64,000 nt of DNA from contig CALSRM010000003.1 in NCBI GenBank assembly GCA_943788755.1, positions 1 to 64,000 on the forward strand. The letters run 5' to 3'. Positions 27,831 through 36,560 of the stretch are shown here, one piece after another. The position numbers and the translations under genes were made by a program. Position 1 is the stretch's first letter. Every line of letters begins with the position of its first letter. The notes under the pieces are model-generated. The model searched no databases, had not been told where the DNA came from, and saw only the letters and a program-made list of their open reading frames with translations. Origin of the DNA: an uncultured Flavobacteriales bacterium. Lineage in GTDB: Bacteria > Bacteroidota > Bacteroidia > Flavobacteriales_D > Parvicellaceae.

Positions 27831-28487
27831 ATGACCCTAATATTAAACATCGAAACTTCTACCAAAGTTTGTTCTGTCTCACTTGGTCTTGATGGAGAGC
27901 TTCTAGCCGTTAAAGAAGAATCTTCTGATAAATACATTCATTCTGAAAAACTAAACGTATTTATTAAGGATTTATTTACACAAGTAGATTACCAACTTAA
28001 AGATTTAGCCGCTGTTTGCGTCTCTACAGGACCAGGATCTTATACTGGTTTGCGAATTGGGATTTCTAGTGCTAAAGGGTTTTGTTACGCCTTAGATATC
28101 CCATTAATCAGCATAGATTCAGTATCGGTATTAGCTTGCGGCTACTTAAACAATAACGTGATAGATGCAAATACTATTTTGATGCCAATGATAGATGCCA
28201 GAAGAATGGAAGTCTATACAGCAGCTTTTAATAATAAAGCTGAGATGAAAACTCCTATTTCAGCAGAAGTGATTGACGTAGCGTTTTTCGACGCAAACAA
28301 AGAAATTATCTTAATTGGCGATGGCGCTGAAAAGTGTAATGCCGTTATTCCTGCTAATGTCAGGATTGAAAATCATTTATCCTCTTCAAAAGGAATGATC
28401 AATCTATCTTATTTAAAGTTTTCCAAAAAGGAATTTGAAGATGTAGCTTATGTTGAACCTTTTTACTTGAAGTCTTTTAAATTTTGA
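27831..28487 (+). CDS. tsaB: tRNA t6A threonylcarbamoyltransferase complex subunit TsaB
   Basis: 218 residues. ASKHA-fold N-terminus LNIETSTKVCSVSLG and the TsaB signature STGPGSYTGLRIGISSAKGF. TsaB is a non-catalytic Gcp-like paralogue that dimerises with TsaD to make t6A37 on ANN-decoding tRNAs. Length and motifs are standard. A short stem (AGCTAAT / ATTAGCT, 28492-28514) follows the stop but lacks a T-run. Confidence 0.95.
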   Translation: MTLILNIETSTKVCSVSLGLDGELLAVKEESSDKYIHSEKLNVFIKDLFTQVDYQLKDLAAVCVSTGPGSYTGLRIGISSAKGFCYALDIPLISIDSVSVLACGYLNNNVIDANTILMPMIDARRMEVYTAAFNNKAEMKTPISAEVIDVAFFDANKEIILIGDGAEKCNAVIPANVRIENHLSSSKGMINLSYLKFSKKEFEDVAYVEPFYLKSFKF

Positions 28488-28536
28488 GTTGAGCTAATGC
28501 GGATAGGATTAGCTAAAAAACTAAAGGTGATTAGAA

Positions 28537-28776
28537 TTATGAAGCTAGGTTCTCAGACATCACTACATCATTAATATCTAATTTGAACCCCAATTCTTGA
28601 ATCATTTCCAATCGGTTTTCAGATGTTTCTATTTTTACTTTTTGGGATGCTGAAGTAAAGAAATAAGCAGGGGAATCTTCAACACTTACTTGCCATATTA
28701 TCCCATAAACCTCCTTTCCCGATTTTAATTTAAATCGGCAATGCTCATTGAATATATGTCCTTTTAAAGTAATCAT
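28537..28776 (-). CDS. Small conserved-looking hypothetical protein
   Basis: 79 residues, no signal peptide or membrane helix. The pattern of short strands (MITLKGHIFNEHCRFKLKSGKEVYGIIWQV) suggests a small beta domain, perhaps SH3-like. I do not recognise a family. Base composition and codon use match the neighbours, and the start at 28776 follows an A/T-rich leader. Confidence 0.6.
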   Translation of the reverse strand: MITLKGHIFNEHCRFKLKSGKEVYGIIWQVSVEDSPAYFFTSASQKVKIETSENRLEMIQELGFKLDINDVVMSENLAS

Positions 28777-29064
28777 TATATTTCTAATTTATTAATGTAA
28801 CGGTGTGTCTTCATTTTAGTTTCTCAGAGTTCTTAACAATTTAGCCCCTGAGAATTACGCCAACAATAAAAAAGAGCACTTCATCCTTTTGCAAGAATAT
28901 TTTATCTCGATTTATATGGGCTTAGTCATTGTTTATAACAGTCCTTTTTTATTTACAGGAAAATTCTGCTAACTAAGTTGGATTAATTTCTCTTGTGGAA
29001 ACTCATTGATTAAATAGCTAACAAACAAAATAATTTAGCTAGCGGCAATAAATAAAGAAATCAC

Positions 29065-30015
29065 CTAAAGTTTTTTAATCTCGTCACGCTGTTCTTTAGC
29101 TTTTCTTTCTTCCTCTTTCAATTTCTCCTGTTCAATTTTTGAAGTTTGCGCACTTGGGATGTTATCTGACATATTTTGCGCCAAGATTGAAAAATAATTA
29201 TTTATTATCTTATTCATATCATTTGTAGTAGATGGCATATAAACAATGGCGGCACCTCCATGAAGCTGCTTACCATCCTTATTAAAAATGGTGTAATGGA
29301 CTTTTACTTTTCTTTTATAAGACAATGTCGATAAGCCCGACCTAGAAGCAGATGCAGCTGCTTCAATGTTTAACTCATTAATGAAAAGAAACACATCCGC
29401 ATTGTATTTAACACTCAACACTTTTAGTAAATTAGGATTATGAATAGACGTATTCATAAACTTCTCACCATAACTAACCGTTGAGTGAATCTGCCCATTT
29501 TTTATCCGTGTTCCTCCATCCGTTTCTTTGGGACCAAGGTTATCATGTTTTATCAACTTATTAAATGACCCCTTCAATTTATTTATTGGTTTTACGTCCA
29601 CTTCGTTTTGTTTATTCTTAGCAACATCCTCTGTGGGTAAGGGCTTGTATTTATACCCAATAGAATTATAAATGTATCCCAAATCTCTTCCAACATCTCC
29701 AGTATCAATGTGCAGTAAAGAAACCGATTTCATCCCTTTTCCTAGCGCATTCCTCATTTGGTTAGATATGCCATATCGCATATTTTCTCGAATCTCTTGA
29801 TGGGTAAGATTTGTCCGATTAGCAATCTCTTTATCTGCACTAGAAATGTACATTTTCGGTTCAAAAGGAATAATCAGTACCCTGGAATATTCTGGCTGCC
29901 CTTCAGCATATACTTCCTGATCAGATTTAACATTTCCATTTTTCTGGAAAGCATTTTCCTGAGCATTAAAACCCAAAAATAAAAAAACACAAACAATAGT
30001 AATTACTTTATACAT
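29065..30015 (-). CDS. Secreted protein of unknown function with coiled-coil tail
   Basis: 316 residues. Signal peptide (1-18) ending GFNAQ. The middle region contains alternating strands, with RVLIIPFEPKMYISSADKEI, and a late KVHYTIFNKDGKQLHGG segment; a highly charged C-terminal coiled coil closes the protein (about 290-316, KEEERKAKEQRDEIKKL). The opening RVLIIPFEP recalls proteins that report periplasmic/outer-membrane assembly states, but I cannot name a family. It is transcribed divergently from hemA across a 270-bp region. Confidence 0.72.
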   Translation of the reverse strand: MYKVITIVCVFLFLGFNAQENAFQKNGNVKSDQEVYAEGQPEYSRVLIIPFEPKMYISSADKEIANRTNLTHQEIRENMRYGISNQMRNALGKGMKSVSLLHIDTGDVGRDLGYIYNSIGYKYKPLPTEDVAKNKQNEVDVKPINKLKGSFNKLIKHDNLGPKETDGGTRIKNGQIHSTVSYGEKFMNTSIHNPNLLKVLSVKYNADVFLFINELNIEAAASASRSGLSTLSYKRKVKVHYTIFNKDGKQLHGGAAIVYMPSTTNDMNKIINNYFSILAQNMSDNIPSAQTSKIEQEKLKEEERKAKEQRDEIKKL

Positions 30016-30179
30016 AACGTCAGGTATTAACCTACCAAAGGTAAGGTAATCAACATGGCTGTTTTAAAGATGTGTGGTTAACTTGTTAAATGGCAAAGGT
30101 TGAAAACCTCTTTTATTTTTCTAATAAAAACGTAGAATGAAGTTATGACCTACCTTTTATTAAACAGAACAAAAACTCA

Positions 30180-30240
30180 GAATAAACAAGATTTATTCAG
30201 AATGGATATATTTAAACATTGTATGACATTTGTATGACAT
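30180..30240. promoter_or_regulatory. Candidate operator between a secreted-protein gene and hemA
   Basis: Two perfect back-to-back copies of TTGTATGACAT lie at 30219-30229 and 30230-30240. Twenty bp upstream is an inverted repeat GAATAAA-caaga-TTTATTC (30180-30198). Both sit in the divergent region 46-106 bp before the probable hemA start. Direct plus inverted repeats here suggest a regulator-binding region. Confidence 0.45.
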
Positions 30241-30285
30241 AAAAAGAGGCATTCTTTAACACATTTGTCATAATCTATAGATATT

Positions 30286-31515
30286 CTGAATACATTAAAA
30301 GTCATAGCATTTACCCACAAAACTACTGAAATAGATAAAGTAGGTAAATTTCACGTCGAAGACACGGAAAAACAAGACCGACTTGATTTTTTGTGCCAAA
30401 ACGCTAACATTAATGAGCTCATGTATCTTTCTACTTGCAACAGAGTAGAATTTGTATTTACTACAAAAGAAAATTTAACGAATGCCTACTTAGTTAAATT
30501 CTTTCAAGCATTTAATCCTAATTGGGATTCTAAACAAATAAGTTTTGCAACTGAAAACTGCTCCATATTACAAGGTGAAGAAGTTATTTTGCATTTATTC
30601 AATGTAGCTTCATCATTAGACTCCTTGGTAATTGGCGAAAGAGAAATCATTACACAACTTCGAAAAGCATTTGAAGATTCGAAACAAATGAACCTTACAG
30701 GAGATGTTATTCGAATAGCTATTGAAAGAACAATAAACGCAGCTAAAGCAGTTTACACGCAAAGTGACATAGCCACTAAACCCGTTTCAGTTGTCTCGTT
30801 AGCCTACCACAAGTTAAAAAGCCTCAATATAAATAGTAATTCGAAATTTTTAGTCGTAGGAGCGGGTAAAACCAGCGCTAACATGCTTCGTTTTCTAGAT
30901 AAACATGGTTTTAATAATTTCACTCTTTTTAATAGAACCTTGGAAAAAGCTGAATGGCTAGCTGGAAATGTAAATGGAGTAGCTTTACCATTATCCGATT
31001 TAAATAATTACAAAGGAGATTTTGATGTTATTGTAACCTGCACAGGATCTGCCAATAAAATATTTACAGAAGAGGTATATAGTAAATTATTAGATAATGA
31101 TACTTCTCGAAAAATTGTTATTGACCTTGCTGTTCCGAATGACTTTGACAGAAAGTTAACAAAGCAACATAATGTTCAATTAATCGCTGTAGAAGATTTA
31201 AAAATTATTGCTGAACAAAACCTAAAGGAGAGAGAAAAAGAAATTACTAAGTGTAATAAAATATTAAAAGAACACTTTGAAGATTTCAAAAAAGCATTTC
31301 ATCTTAGAAGAGTTGAAATAGCAATGAAAGCTGTTCCAAAAACAGTAAAAGATATCAAAGAAAAAGCCTTTACTGAAGTTTTTGCCCAAGAGTTAAATCA
31401 ACTAGATGGAGAATCTAAAGAAGTATTAGACAAAGTGGTTTCTTATTTAGAGAAAAAATATATTAGTGTTCCCATGAAAATGGCTAGAGAAATACTAATT
31501 AAAAATCAACAATAA
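30286..31515 (+). CDS. hemA: Glutamyl-tRNA reductase with a non-canonical start codon
   Basis: 409 residues if read from CTG at 30286. The frame is open from 30274 and encodes the conserved N-terminus LKVIAFTHKTTEIDKVG, but contains no ATG, GTG or TTG until 30391. Starting at CTG places the catalytic Cys of STCNRVEF at residue 51, matching Cys50 of E. coli HemA; the TTG at 30391 would put it at residue 16 and remove essential sequence. ATT at 30283 is an alternative. The NADPH-binding fold (FLVVGAGKTSANML) and the C-terminal dimerisation helix are complete. The enzyme reduces Glu-tRNA to glutamate-1-semialdehyde. The hemC-hemD fusion follows after 7 bp. Confidence 0.92.
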   Translation: MNTLKVIAFTHKTTEIDKVGKFHVEDTEKQDRLDFLCQNANINELMYLSTCNRVEFVFTTKENLTNAYLVKFFQAFNPNWDSKQISFATENCSILQGEEVILHLFNVASSLDSLVIGEREIITQLRKAFEDSKQMNLTGDVIRIAIERTINAAKAVYTQSDIATKPVSVVSLAYHKLKSLNINSNSKFLVVGAGKTSANMLRFLDKHGFNNFTLFNRTLEKAEWLAGNVNGVALPLSDLNNYKGDFDVIVTCTGSANKIFTEEVYSKLLDNDTSRKIVIDLAVPNDFDRKLTKQHNVQLIAVEDLKIIAEQNLKEREKEITKCNKILKEHFEDFKKAFHLRRVEIAMKAVPKTVKDIKEKAFTEVFAQELNQLDGESKEVLDKVVSYLEKKYISVPMKMAREILIKNQQ

Positions 31516-31522
31516 TCCCAAC

Positions 31523-33055
31523 ATGAGTAAGAAAGTAATTATTGGTTCGCGCGGAAGTGACCTCGCTTTGTGGCAAGCATATAGCGTGAAATCTCAACTA
31601 GAAGATTTAGGATGCACTGTTGAGCTAGAGATTATTCAAACGCAAGGGGATAAAATTCAAGACCTAAGTTTTGATAAAATGGAGGGTAAAGGTTTTTTTA
31701 CTAAAGAAATTGAAGAAGCGCTCCTAAATAAAAAGATTGATTTAGCGGTTCATTCACATAAAGATTTAGAGACTAACCCTCCAAGAGGATTGCTTGTTGC
31801 AGCTGTGTCAGATAGAGAAGACCCTTCTGAACTGCTGTTAATTAGAAAGGAAGCGGTGAACACAAGTAAAAGGTTTTCAATGAAAGAAAAAGCAATTGTT
31901 GGAACTTCTTCTGCTAGGAGAAAATCGCAATTATTAGCTTTTCGGCCTGATATAGAAATTAAGGAACTCCGCGGTAACGTTCCAACTCGAATCAATAAAT
32001 TGCGAGAAGGAGATTACGATGCTATTATGCTGGCAAAAGCCGGAGTCACAAGGCTTAAAATAGATCTTTCTGAATTTCATGTTGTAACACTAGATCCTAA
32101 AGAATTTATACCGGCTCCGGCACAAGGAGTGCTTGGATTGCAAATAAGAGAAAACGATACGGAATTGTTCAAAATACTTCAAAAAATGAACGAAAGAGGC
32201 GTTCAAAAGCGCATTTACATTGAACGAAAAGTATTGAACCTATTGGATGGAGGATGTCAACTGCCTTTGGGAGTTTATTGCGAAGAAGAATATGGAATTA
32301 TGAAAACTTGGGTTTCTCAAGCAGAAAATTCGGAAGGAATTCCAAAAAGACTTTATGTAGAAAACACATCTGCTGAGGAAATAGTAGAATTACTCAAGGC
32401 AAAAGAAAGTAAGCGTGTATTTATTTCTAGAGAGCTAAAATCGGATAGTGATTTTAAACGTTTCTTGCCTAATGGGTACAAACTTCATGATGAATCATTA
32501 ATTGAAATCGTTCCTGTTCCATTTGAAGAAACACCTGAATCTGATTGGATCTTTTTTAGCTCTAGCAATGCCGTTTCTGCGTTTTTTGAAAATAAACCCT
32601 CTTATAAAGACGGGACTAAATTTGGTGTTATTGGAAAAGCTACCGGAAAAGCGCTAGCAAAATATGCACAAGCAGATTACATAGGCAAAGGTAATACACA
32701 AAAAGTTGCAAAACGATTTGTAAAAGCACTAGGTAAAGGCTCAGTACTTTTTCCTGTTTCTGATAAGAGTTTGCGGACAATTCAGAAAAAATTACCTAAA
32801 ACACAAGTAATAGAATTAATCGTTTATAAAACAATTCAAAAACTTGATTTTAAATTACCTGAATCTGACATTCTCGTTTTTACAAGCCCTTCTAATGTTG
32901 AAGCATTTTTTAATACGGAAAATTCAATACGTGGTCAACGTGTAATTTCTATTGGTGAAACAACTCGAAAAGAATTACTGAAACACAATGTAAATTCTGT
33001 TGTGCCATGGCAAAGTTATGAATTAGCAATGCTAGATTTGGTTTTGGCTAATTAA
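31523..33055 (+). CDS. hemC: Hydroxymethylbilane synthase fused to uroporphyrinogen-III synthase
   Basis: 510 residues. Residues 1-about 290 are porphobilinogen deaminase: IIGSRGSDLALWQA, catalytic Asp81 in HSHKD, GTSSARRKSQ, LRGNVPTR and Cys245 (LLDGGCQLPLG), which carries the dipyrromethane cofactor. From about 300 to the end is an uroporphyrinogen-III synthase (HemD) fold: RVFISRELKS, IFFSSSNAVSAFF, ILVFTSPSNVEAFF and ISIGETTRKELLKH. The fusion would pass the unstable hydroxymethylbilane directly to the cyclising enzyme. It follows hemA by 7 bp. The 3' end overlaps the convergent dehydrogenase gene by 8 bp. Confidence 0.93.
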   Translation: MSKKVIIGSRGSDLALWQAYSVKSQLEDLGCTVELEIIQTQGDKIQDLSFDKMEGKGFFTKEIEEALLNKKIDLAVHSHKDLETNPPRGLLVAAVSDREDPSELLLIRKEAVNTSKRFSMKEKAIVGTSSARRKSQLLAFRPDIEIKELRGNVPTRINKLREGDYDAIMLAKAGVTRLKIDLSEFHVVTLDPKEFIPAPAQGVLGLQIRENDTELFKILQKMNERGVQKRIYIERKVLNLLDGGCQLPLGVYCEEEYGIMKTWVSQAENSEGIPKRLYVENTSAEEIVELLKAKESKRVFISRELKSDSDFKRFLPNGYKLHDESLIEIVPVPFEETPESDWIFFSSSNAVSAFFENKPSYKDGTKFGVIGKATGKALAKYAQADYIGKGNTQKVAKRFVKALGKGSVLFPVSDKSLRTIQKKLPKTQVIELIVYKTIQKLDFKLPESDILVFTSPSNVEAFFNTENSIRGQRVISIGETTRKELLKHNVNSVVPWQSYELAMLDLVLAN

Positions 33056-33986
33056 ACTCGTCCAATATTTTCTTAACTAAATAATCAGCCATTTTAAACT
33101 TGGCTTCATGCGTCCAACCCGCAATATGCGGTGTCAACACTGCTCTATCTGAACCGTATAAATACGCCATTTCTTCTGGAAAAGATTCAGTTTCTAATTT
33201 TGTAAAAGTAGAGCTCTCGTATTCAGAAACATCCAAGCAAACACCTAAAATACTTTGTGCTTTAATTCCATCAATAATTGCCTTTGTAACAACTGACTGA
33301 CCTCGAGCTGTATTGATAAAATAAATAGGCTTTTTGAATTCTTTTAAAAACGCACTATTTACCAAACCAATTGTTTCTGTGGTTAGCGGTGTGTGCAAAC
33401 TTACCACCTCTGCCTCTTCGAAAATAGTTTGGAGACTCACTTCTGTAACATTGTCATCTCCAAAATTCTGAAGGTATTTGTCATAAGCAATAACCTGAAC
33501 TCCAAAACCCAGTAGTCTTTGCGCAAATGCTTTTCCCATATACCCATATCCAATAATACCAATAGTTTTACCCCTCAATTCTACACCCCTATTTTCCTCT
33601 CGTAACCAAACACCTTTTCTTACTTCAGTATCTGCTTTTTTAAGCTTATTAAACAAACTCAGCAACATTCCTATTGTATGCTCCGCTACTGCAGCTCTAT
33701 TTCCTTCCGGAGATCGAAATACTTTTATCCCATTCGCTTCACAATAGTCTAAATCAACATTTTCGAGCCCAGCCCCAGGCCGACCAATAAACTGTAATGA
33801 TTTCGCTTCCTGTAAAAAGTCTTCATCCATTTTGATTCTACTTCTTAAAATGATGCCTTGGTAAGAATGAATTGTTTCCTTTAACTCACTTCTAGATGCT
33901 TCAAACAAATTGACACATTGCCAACCCTTCTCACAGAGCTCCTCTTGAATTAAAGGGTGTACTTTATCCAGTATGGCTATTTTCAT
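33048..33986 (-). CDS. D-2-hydroxyacid dehydrogenase (phosphoglycerate dehydrogenase-like)
   Basis: 312 residues. The NAD-binding fold reads KTIGIIGYGYMGKAFAQRL with Asp at the end of the second strand (IAYDKY), indicating NAD rather than NADP. The catalytic Arg is in NTARGQSV, the Glu in the LDVSEYE region and the His in LTPHIAGWT. Substrate could be 3-phosphoglycerate, glycerate or another 2-hydroxyacid; a C-terminal ACT domain is absent, so this is not the long SerA form. Its 3' end overlaps hemCD by 8 bp in convergent orientation. Confidence 0.9.
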   Translation of the reverse strand: MKIAILDKVHPLIQEELCEKGWQCVNLFEASRSELKETIHSYQGIILRSRIKMDEDFLQEAKSLQFIGRPGAGLENVDLDYCEANGIKVFRSPEGNRAAVAEHTIGMLLSLFNKLKKADTEVRKGVWLREENRGVELRGKTIGIIGYGYMGKAFAQRLLGFGVQVIAYDKYLQNFGDDNVTEVSLQTIFEEAEVVSLHTPLTTETIGLVNSAFLKEFKKPIYFINTARGQSVVTKAIIDGIKAQSILGVCLDVSEYESSTFTKLETESFPEEMAYLYGSDRAVLTPHIAGWTHEAKFKMADYLVKKILDEFN

Positions 33987-34056
33987 TCGGTAAAAATAAC
34001 GTTTAAAAAACTACATATCAAAATCAAATATCTTTGACTTGATTAGCACTTTTTCA

Positions 34057-36498
34057 TTAAAAATTAAACGAATACTGTATGAGAAATGTTCTTGGGGGTA
34101 AAACATTTCCGGGTCGATTAGAATATTCTCTGTTAAGGGCATTATTCATTAAAAAGGAAACTTTGGCGTTTTTAGATGCGCTCAATGCAACTCTGAGATC
34201 TAGTATATAATCTCCCATTCTCCGGGCATTTCTATAATCACCATAACCGGGTAAAATAAGATCTCCTAAAAATGATGATGTAAAGGTTTCATCTACTTGC
34301 TCCATAAAGCTATTGTATCGATTGCTGATTCCTATCGCCAATTTTCTATATGTAAATTCAATATCCAATTTAAAGTTGTGTCTATTTCTATATTTCAAGA
34401 TGACGTCAGGGTCAGCTACTGTAGTTTCAATACCATTAGCATCCGTTGTAGTAGAATAATAATCGCTAAAAGTTGCTAAATAGGCTGAATCGGCTCTAAT
34501 GCTTTTTGGAAGAATATACGTGTAACCAGTAAGAACTCCAATATCAACTTTTCCAATTTTTCCTTTTCCCACAATAGAAATTTCACCTCCAATAATTCGA
34601 GCATCTTCAACATTTTGAGATTGAAAACCTAAATTACTAAATGATGGATATCCCATTAGATCTGTATCCCATTCAGCGCCTGTTGAATCATAAACCCCAA
34701 AAGTAAATTCCATCATATCTTCGTACTCTGTAATAAAACCAGCTAAATCTAAGTACCCCATAAAGTTGCCAATTTTAAAGCCTTGCTTGATGCCCAATTC
34801 AGCACTCCAACCTGTTTCTGCTTTCACATTTGCATTTGGGAAGAGAGTTAAACCTCCAACACTTGTGGCAATAAATTTTTCTGCAATAGTTGGAAAACGA
34901 TACCCCTCGCCATAAGAAGCGCGTAAATAGGTTTCTTCTGCAAGTTGATAGGTAGCTCCCAATCTAAAAACAGGTTTGATAGGAATTGAAAATGTAGCTG
35001 TTTTCGTTGAATATGTTGTTAAGGTACTTGTAGTATCAATTCTATAATGCTCACCTCGTAAGCCTGCAGTAAAATTAAATCGTTTCCATTTTAAATCTCC
35101 TTGGGTAAAAAAAGCAATATTATGTGAAGTGTGATCACCATACAATTCTGCAACAACATTGGTATATGTGTTTGTCAGACCTGTTGTAAATGTCACGCCA
35201 TTATCATATTGCTGCTGAAATTGATATTCTGCATAATATGACGTTGCTATGGATGATTGATTTGTATTGTTTTTATTTGTCGTATTGTAAAACCTTCCTT
35301 TCAACGAATGCTTTCTACCAGCGGTATCTATAAAAGTAATAAATGGGTCAACATTTAACCGGTAAGAATGATATCCACTTAATGTTGTAGTAGCAGTATC
35401 GGTTAATCCCTGAGGCATCAATACACTATCCGCATTATGCCAAAGGAAAAACAGATTTCCCGTTTCCTCATTATAGTTTGAATTCAAGCCATAACTTAAT
35501 CCTGCATGTTTTTTAGATCGCCATCTGGTATTCGTATTAAACCTAAATCTATTTTCATCTGCTCCCTTTTTGATTCCATCATTTACATAAAAATTACCCC
35601 CAACCACAAAGTCAAAGTTTTCTTTGATTCTTCTAGAATGTAAAAAATTACCCGAAACGTAATATGGTCCACCACCATCCCACCATTTCTGGGCAGATCT
35701 GTTAAATAAGGTATCGGTACCGTCTTGTTTTCGCCCCTTTTGATTACCAAACCCTGCCATATAAAACCCATTAGAAAAGTTTATTTTGGTCATTGGCACT
35801 GCTTTGGGATAAGCTGTTCGAATATTCACAACCCCATTTAACGCAGACGAACCGTATAAAACGGATGACGCTCCTTTTATTACTTCAATCTGCTCCACAT
35901 TCTCTATTGGAAGTGAAGACCATTTAATATCTCCAGCATCACCTGCTAACATAGGGATATCATCTACCATTAACAATACACGACTTCCAGAACCATAACT
36001 AAATCCACTTCCTCCGCGAATACTAATTTGATTCTCTAAAACTTGAACTCCAGGAACCTGATCTAAAATAGCCTCACAAGTAATCGTAGCTTTAGATTCT
36101 AGTAAACTGGGTTTTATAATAGCAATAGATACAGGTACATCTCCAATTGATTGTTCAAACTTACCAGCAGATATTACCACATCATTTAACTGACTTGCGT
36201 TAATCTGTAGTTTGACATCCAGCATTTTTTCTTCACCAGCAGCAAGTGCGATATTTATCTTTTGGTTATCATACCCAACGTATCTATAGATAACCTCATA
36301 AGGTCCTGGAGAAACTTTTAACGAATATTCCCCGTCAAGATTAGTAACAGTACCTAATCCATCTGCCATCACAACTGTAACACCGATTAAAGTTTCATTT
36401 GTATTTCCATCCGTAACAATACCTTTCAAGGTTGCTGTTTGAGCAAAAGAACATATGGATAGAAAAAGAGGAAAAAGTAATAGTAGCGCTCTAATCAT
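34057..36498 (-). CDS. TonB-dependent outer-membrane receptor with CarboxypepD_reg domain
   Basis: 813 residues. Signal peptide (1-19), then a carboxypeptidase-regulatory-like domain (about 22-105), a plug domain with the IRGGSGFSYGSGSRVLLMVDDIPM segment and the IEVIKGASSVLYGSSALNGVVNI motif. A 22-strand barrel follows, ending in the aromatic terminus YSFNF. Such receptors import siderophores, vitamin B12 or oligosaccharides with TonB energy. No SusD partner is present, which favours a metal-chelate or cobalamin-type substrate (inference). The next gene upstream, 62 bp away, is the MORN-variant protein. Confidence 0.92.
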   Translation of the reverse strand: MIRALLLLFPLFLSICSFAQTATLKGIVTDGNTNETLIGVTVVMADGLGTVTNLDGEYSLKVSPGPYEVIYRYVGYDNQKINIALAAGEEKMLDVKLQINASQLNDVVISAGKFEQSIGDVPVSIAIIKPSLLESKATITCEAILDQVPGVQVLENQISIRGGSGFSYGSGSRVLLMVDDIPMLAGDAGDIKWSSLPIENVEQIEVIKGASSVLYGSSALNGVVNIRTAYPKAVPMTKINFSNGFYMAGFGNQKGRKQDGTDTLFNRSAQKWWDGGGPYYVSGNFLHSRRIKENFDFVVGGNFYVNDGIKKGADENRFRFNTNTRWRSKKHAGLSYGLNSNYNEETGNLFFLWHNADSVLMPQGLTDTATTTLSGYHSYRLNVDPFITFIDTAGRKHSLKGRFYNTTNKNNTNQSSIATSYYAEYQFQQQYDNGVTFTTGLTNTYTNVVAELYGDHTSHNIAFFTQGDLKWKRFNFTAGLRGEHYRIDTTSTLTTYSTKTATFSIPIKPVFRLGATYQLAEETYLRASYGEGYRFPTIAEKFIATSVGGLTLFPNANVKAETGWSAELGIKQGFKIGNFMGYLDLAGFITEYEDMMEFTFGVYDSTGAEWDTDLMGYPSFSNLGFQSQNVEDARIIGGEISIVGKGKIGKVDIGVLTGYTYILPKSIRADSAYLATFSDYYSTTTDANGIETTVADPDVILKYRNRHNFKLDIEFTYRKLAIGISNRYNSFMEQVDETFTSSFLGDLILPGYGDYRNARRMGDYILDLRVALSASKNAKVSFLMNNALNREYSNRPGNVLPPRTFLIQYSFNF

Positions 36499-36560
36499 AG
36501 ACTTACATAAATAATTATCTAAGCTAAATATAGCAATTATTTTTAAAGTGTAATTCGAAC

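Noticed and set aside
28492-28514. Stem AGCTAAT / ATTAGCT as a terminator of tsaB
   Set aside because: No T-run on the tsaB strand and only 7 bp; left unannotated.
30391-31515. hemA starting at TTG 30391
   Set aside because: This would remove the conserved N-terminus and shift the catalytic Cys to residue 16; the upstream in-frame sequence is clearly coding.
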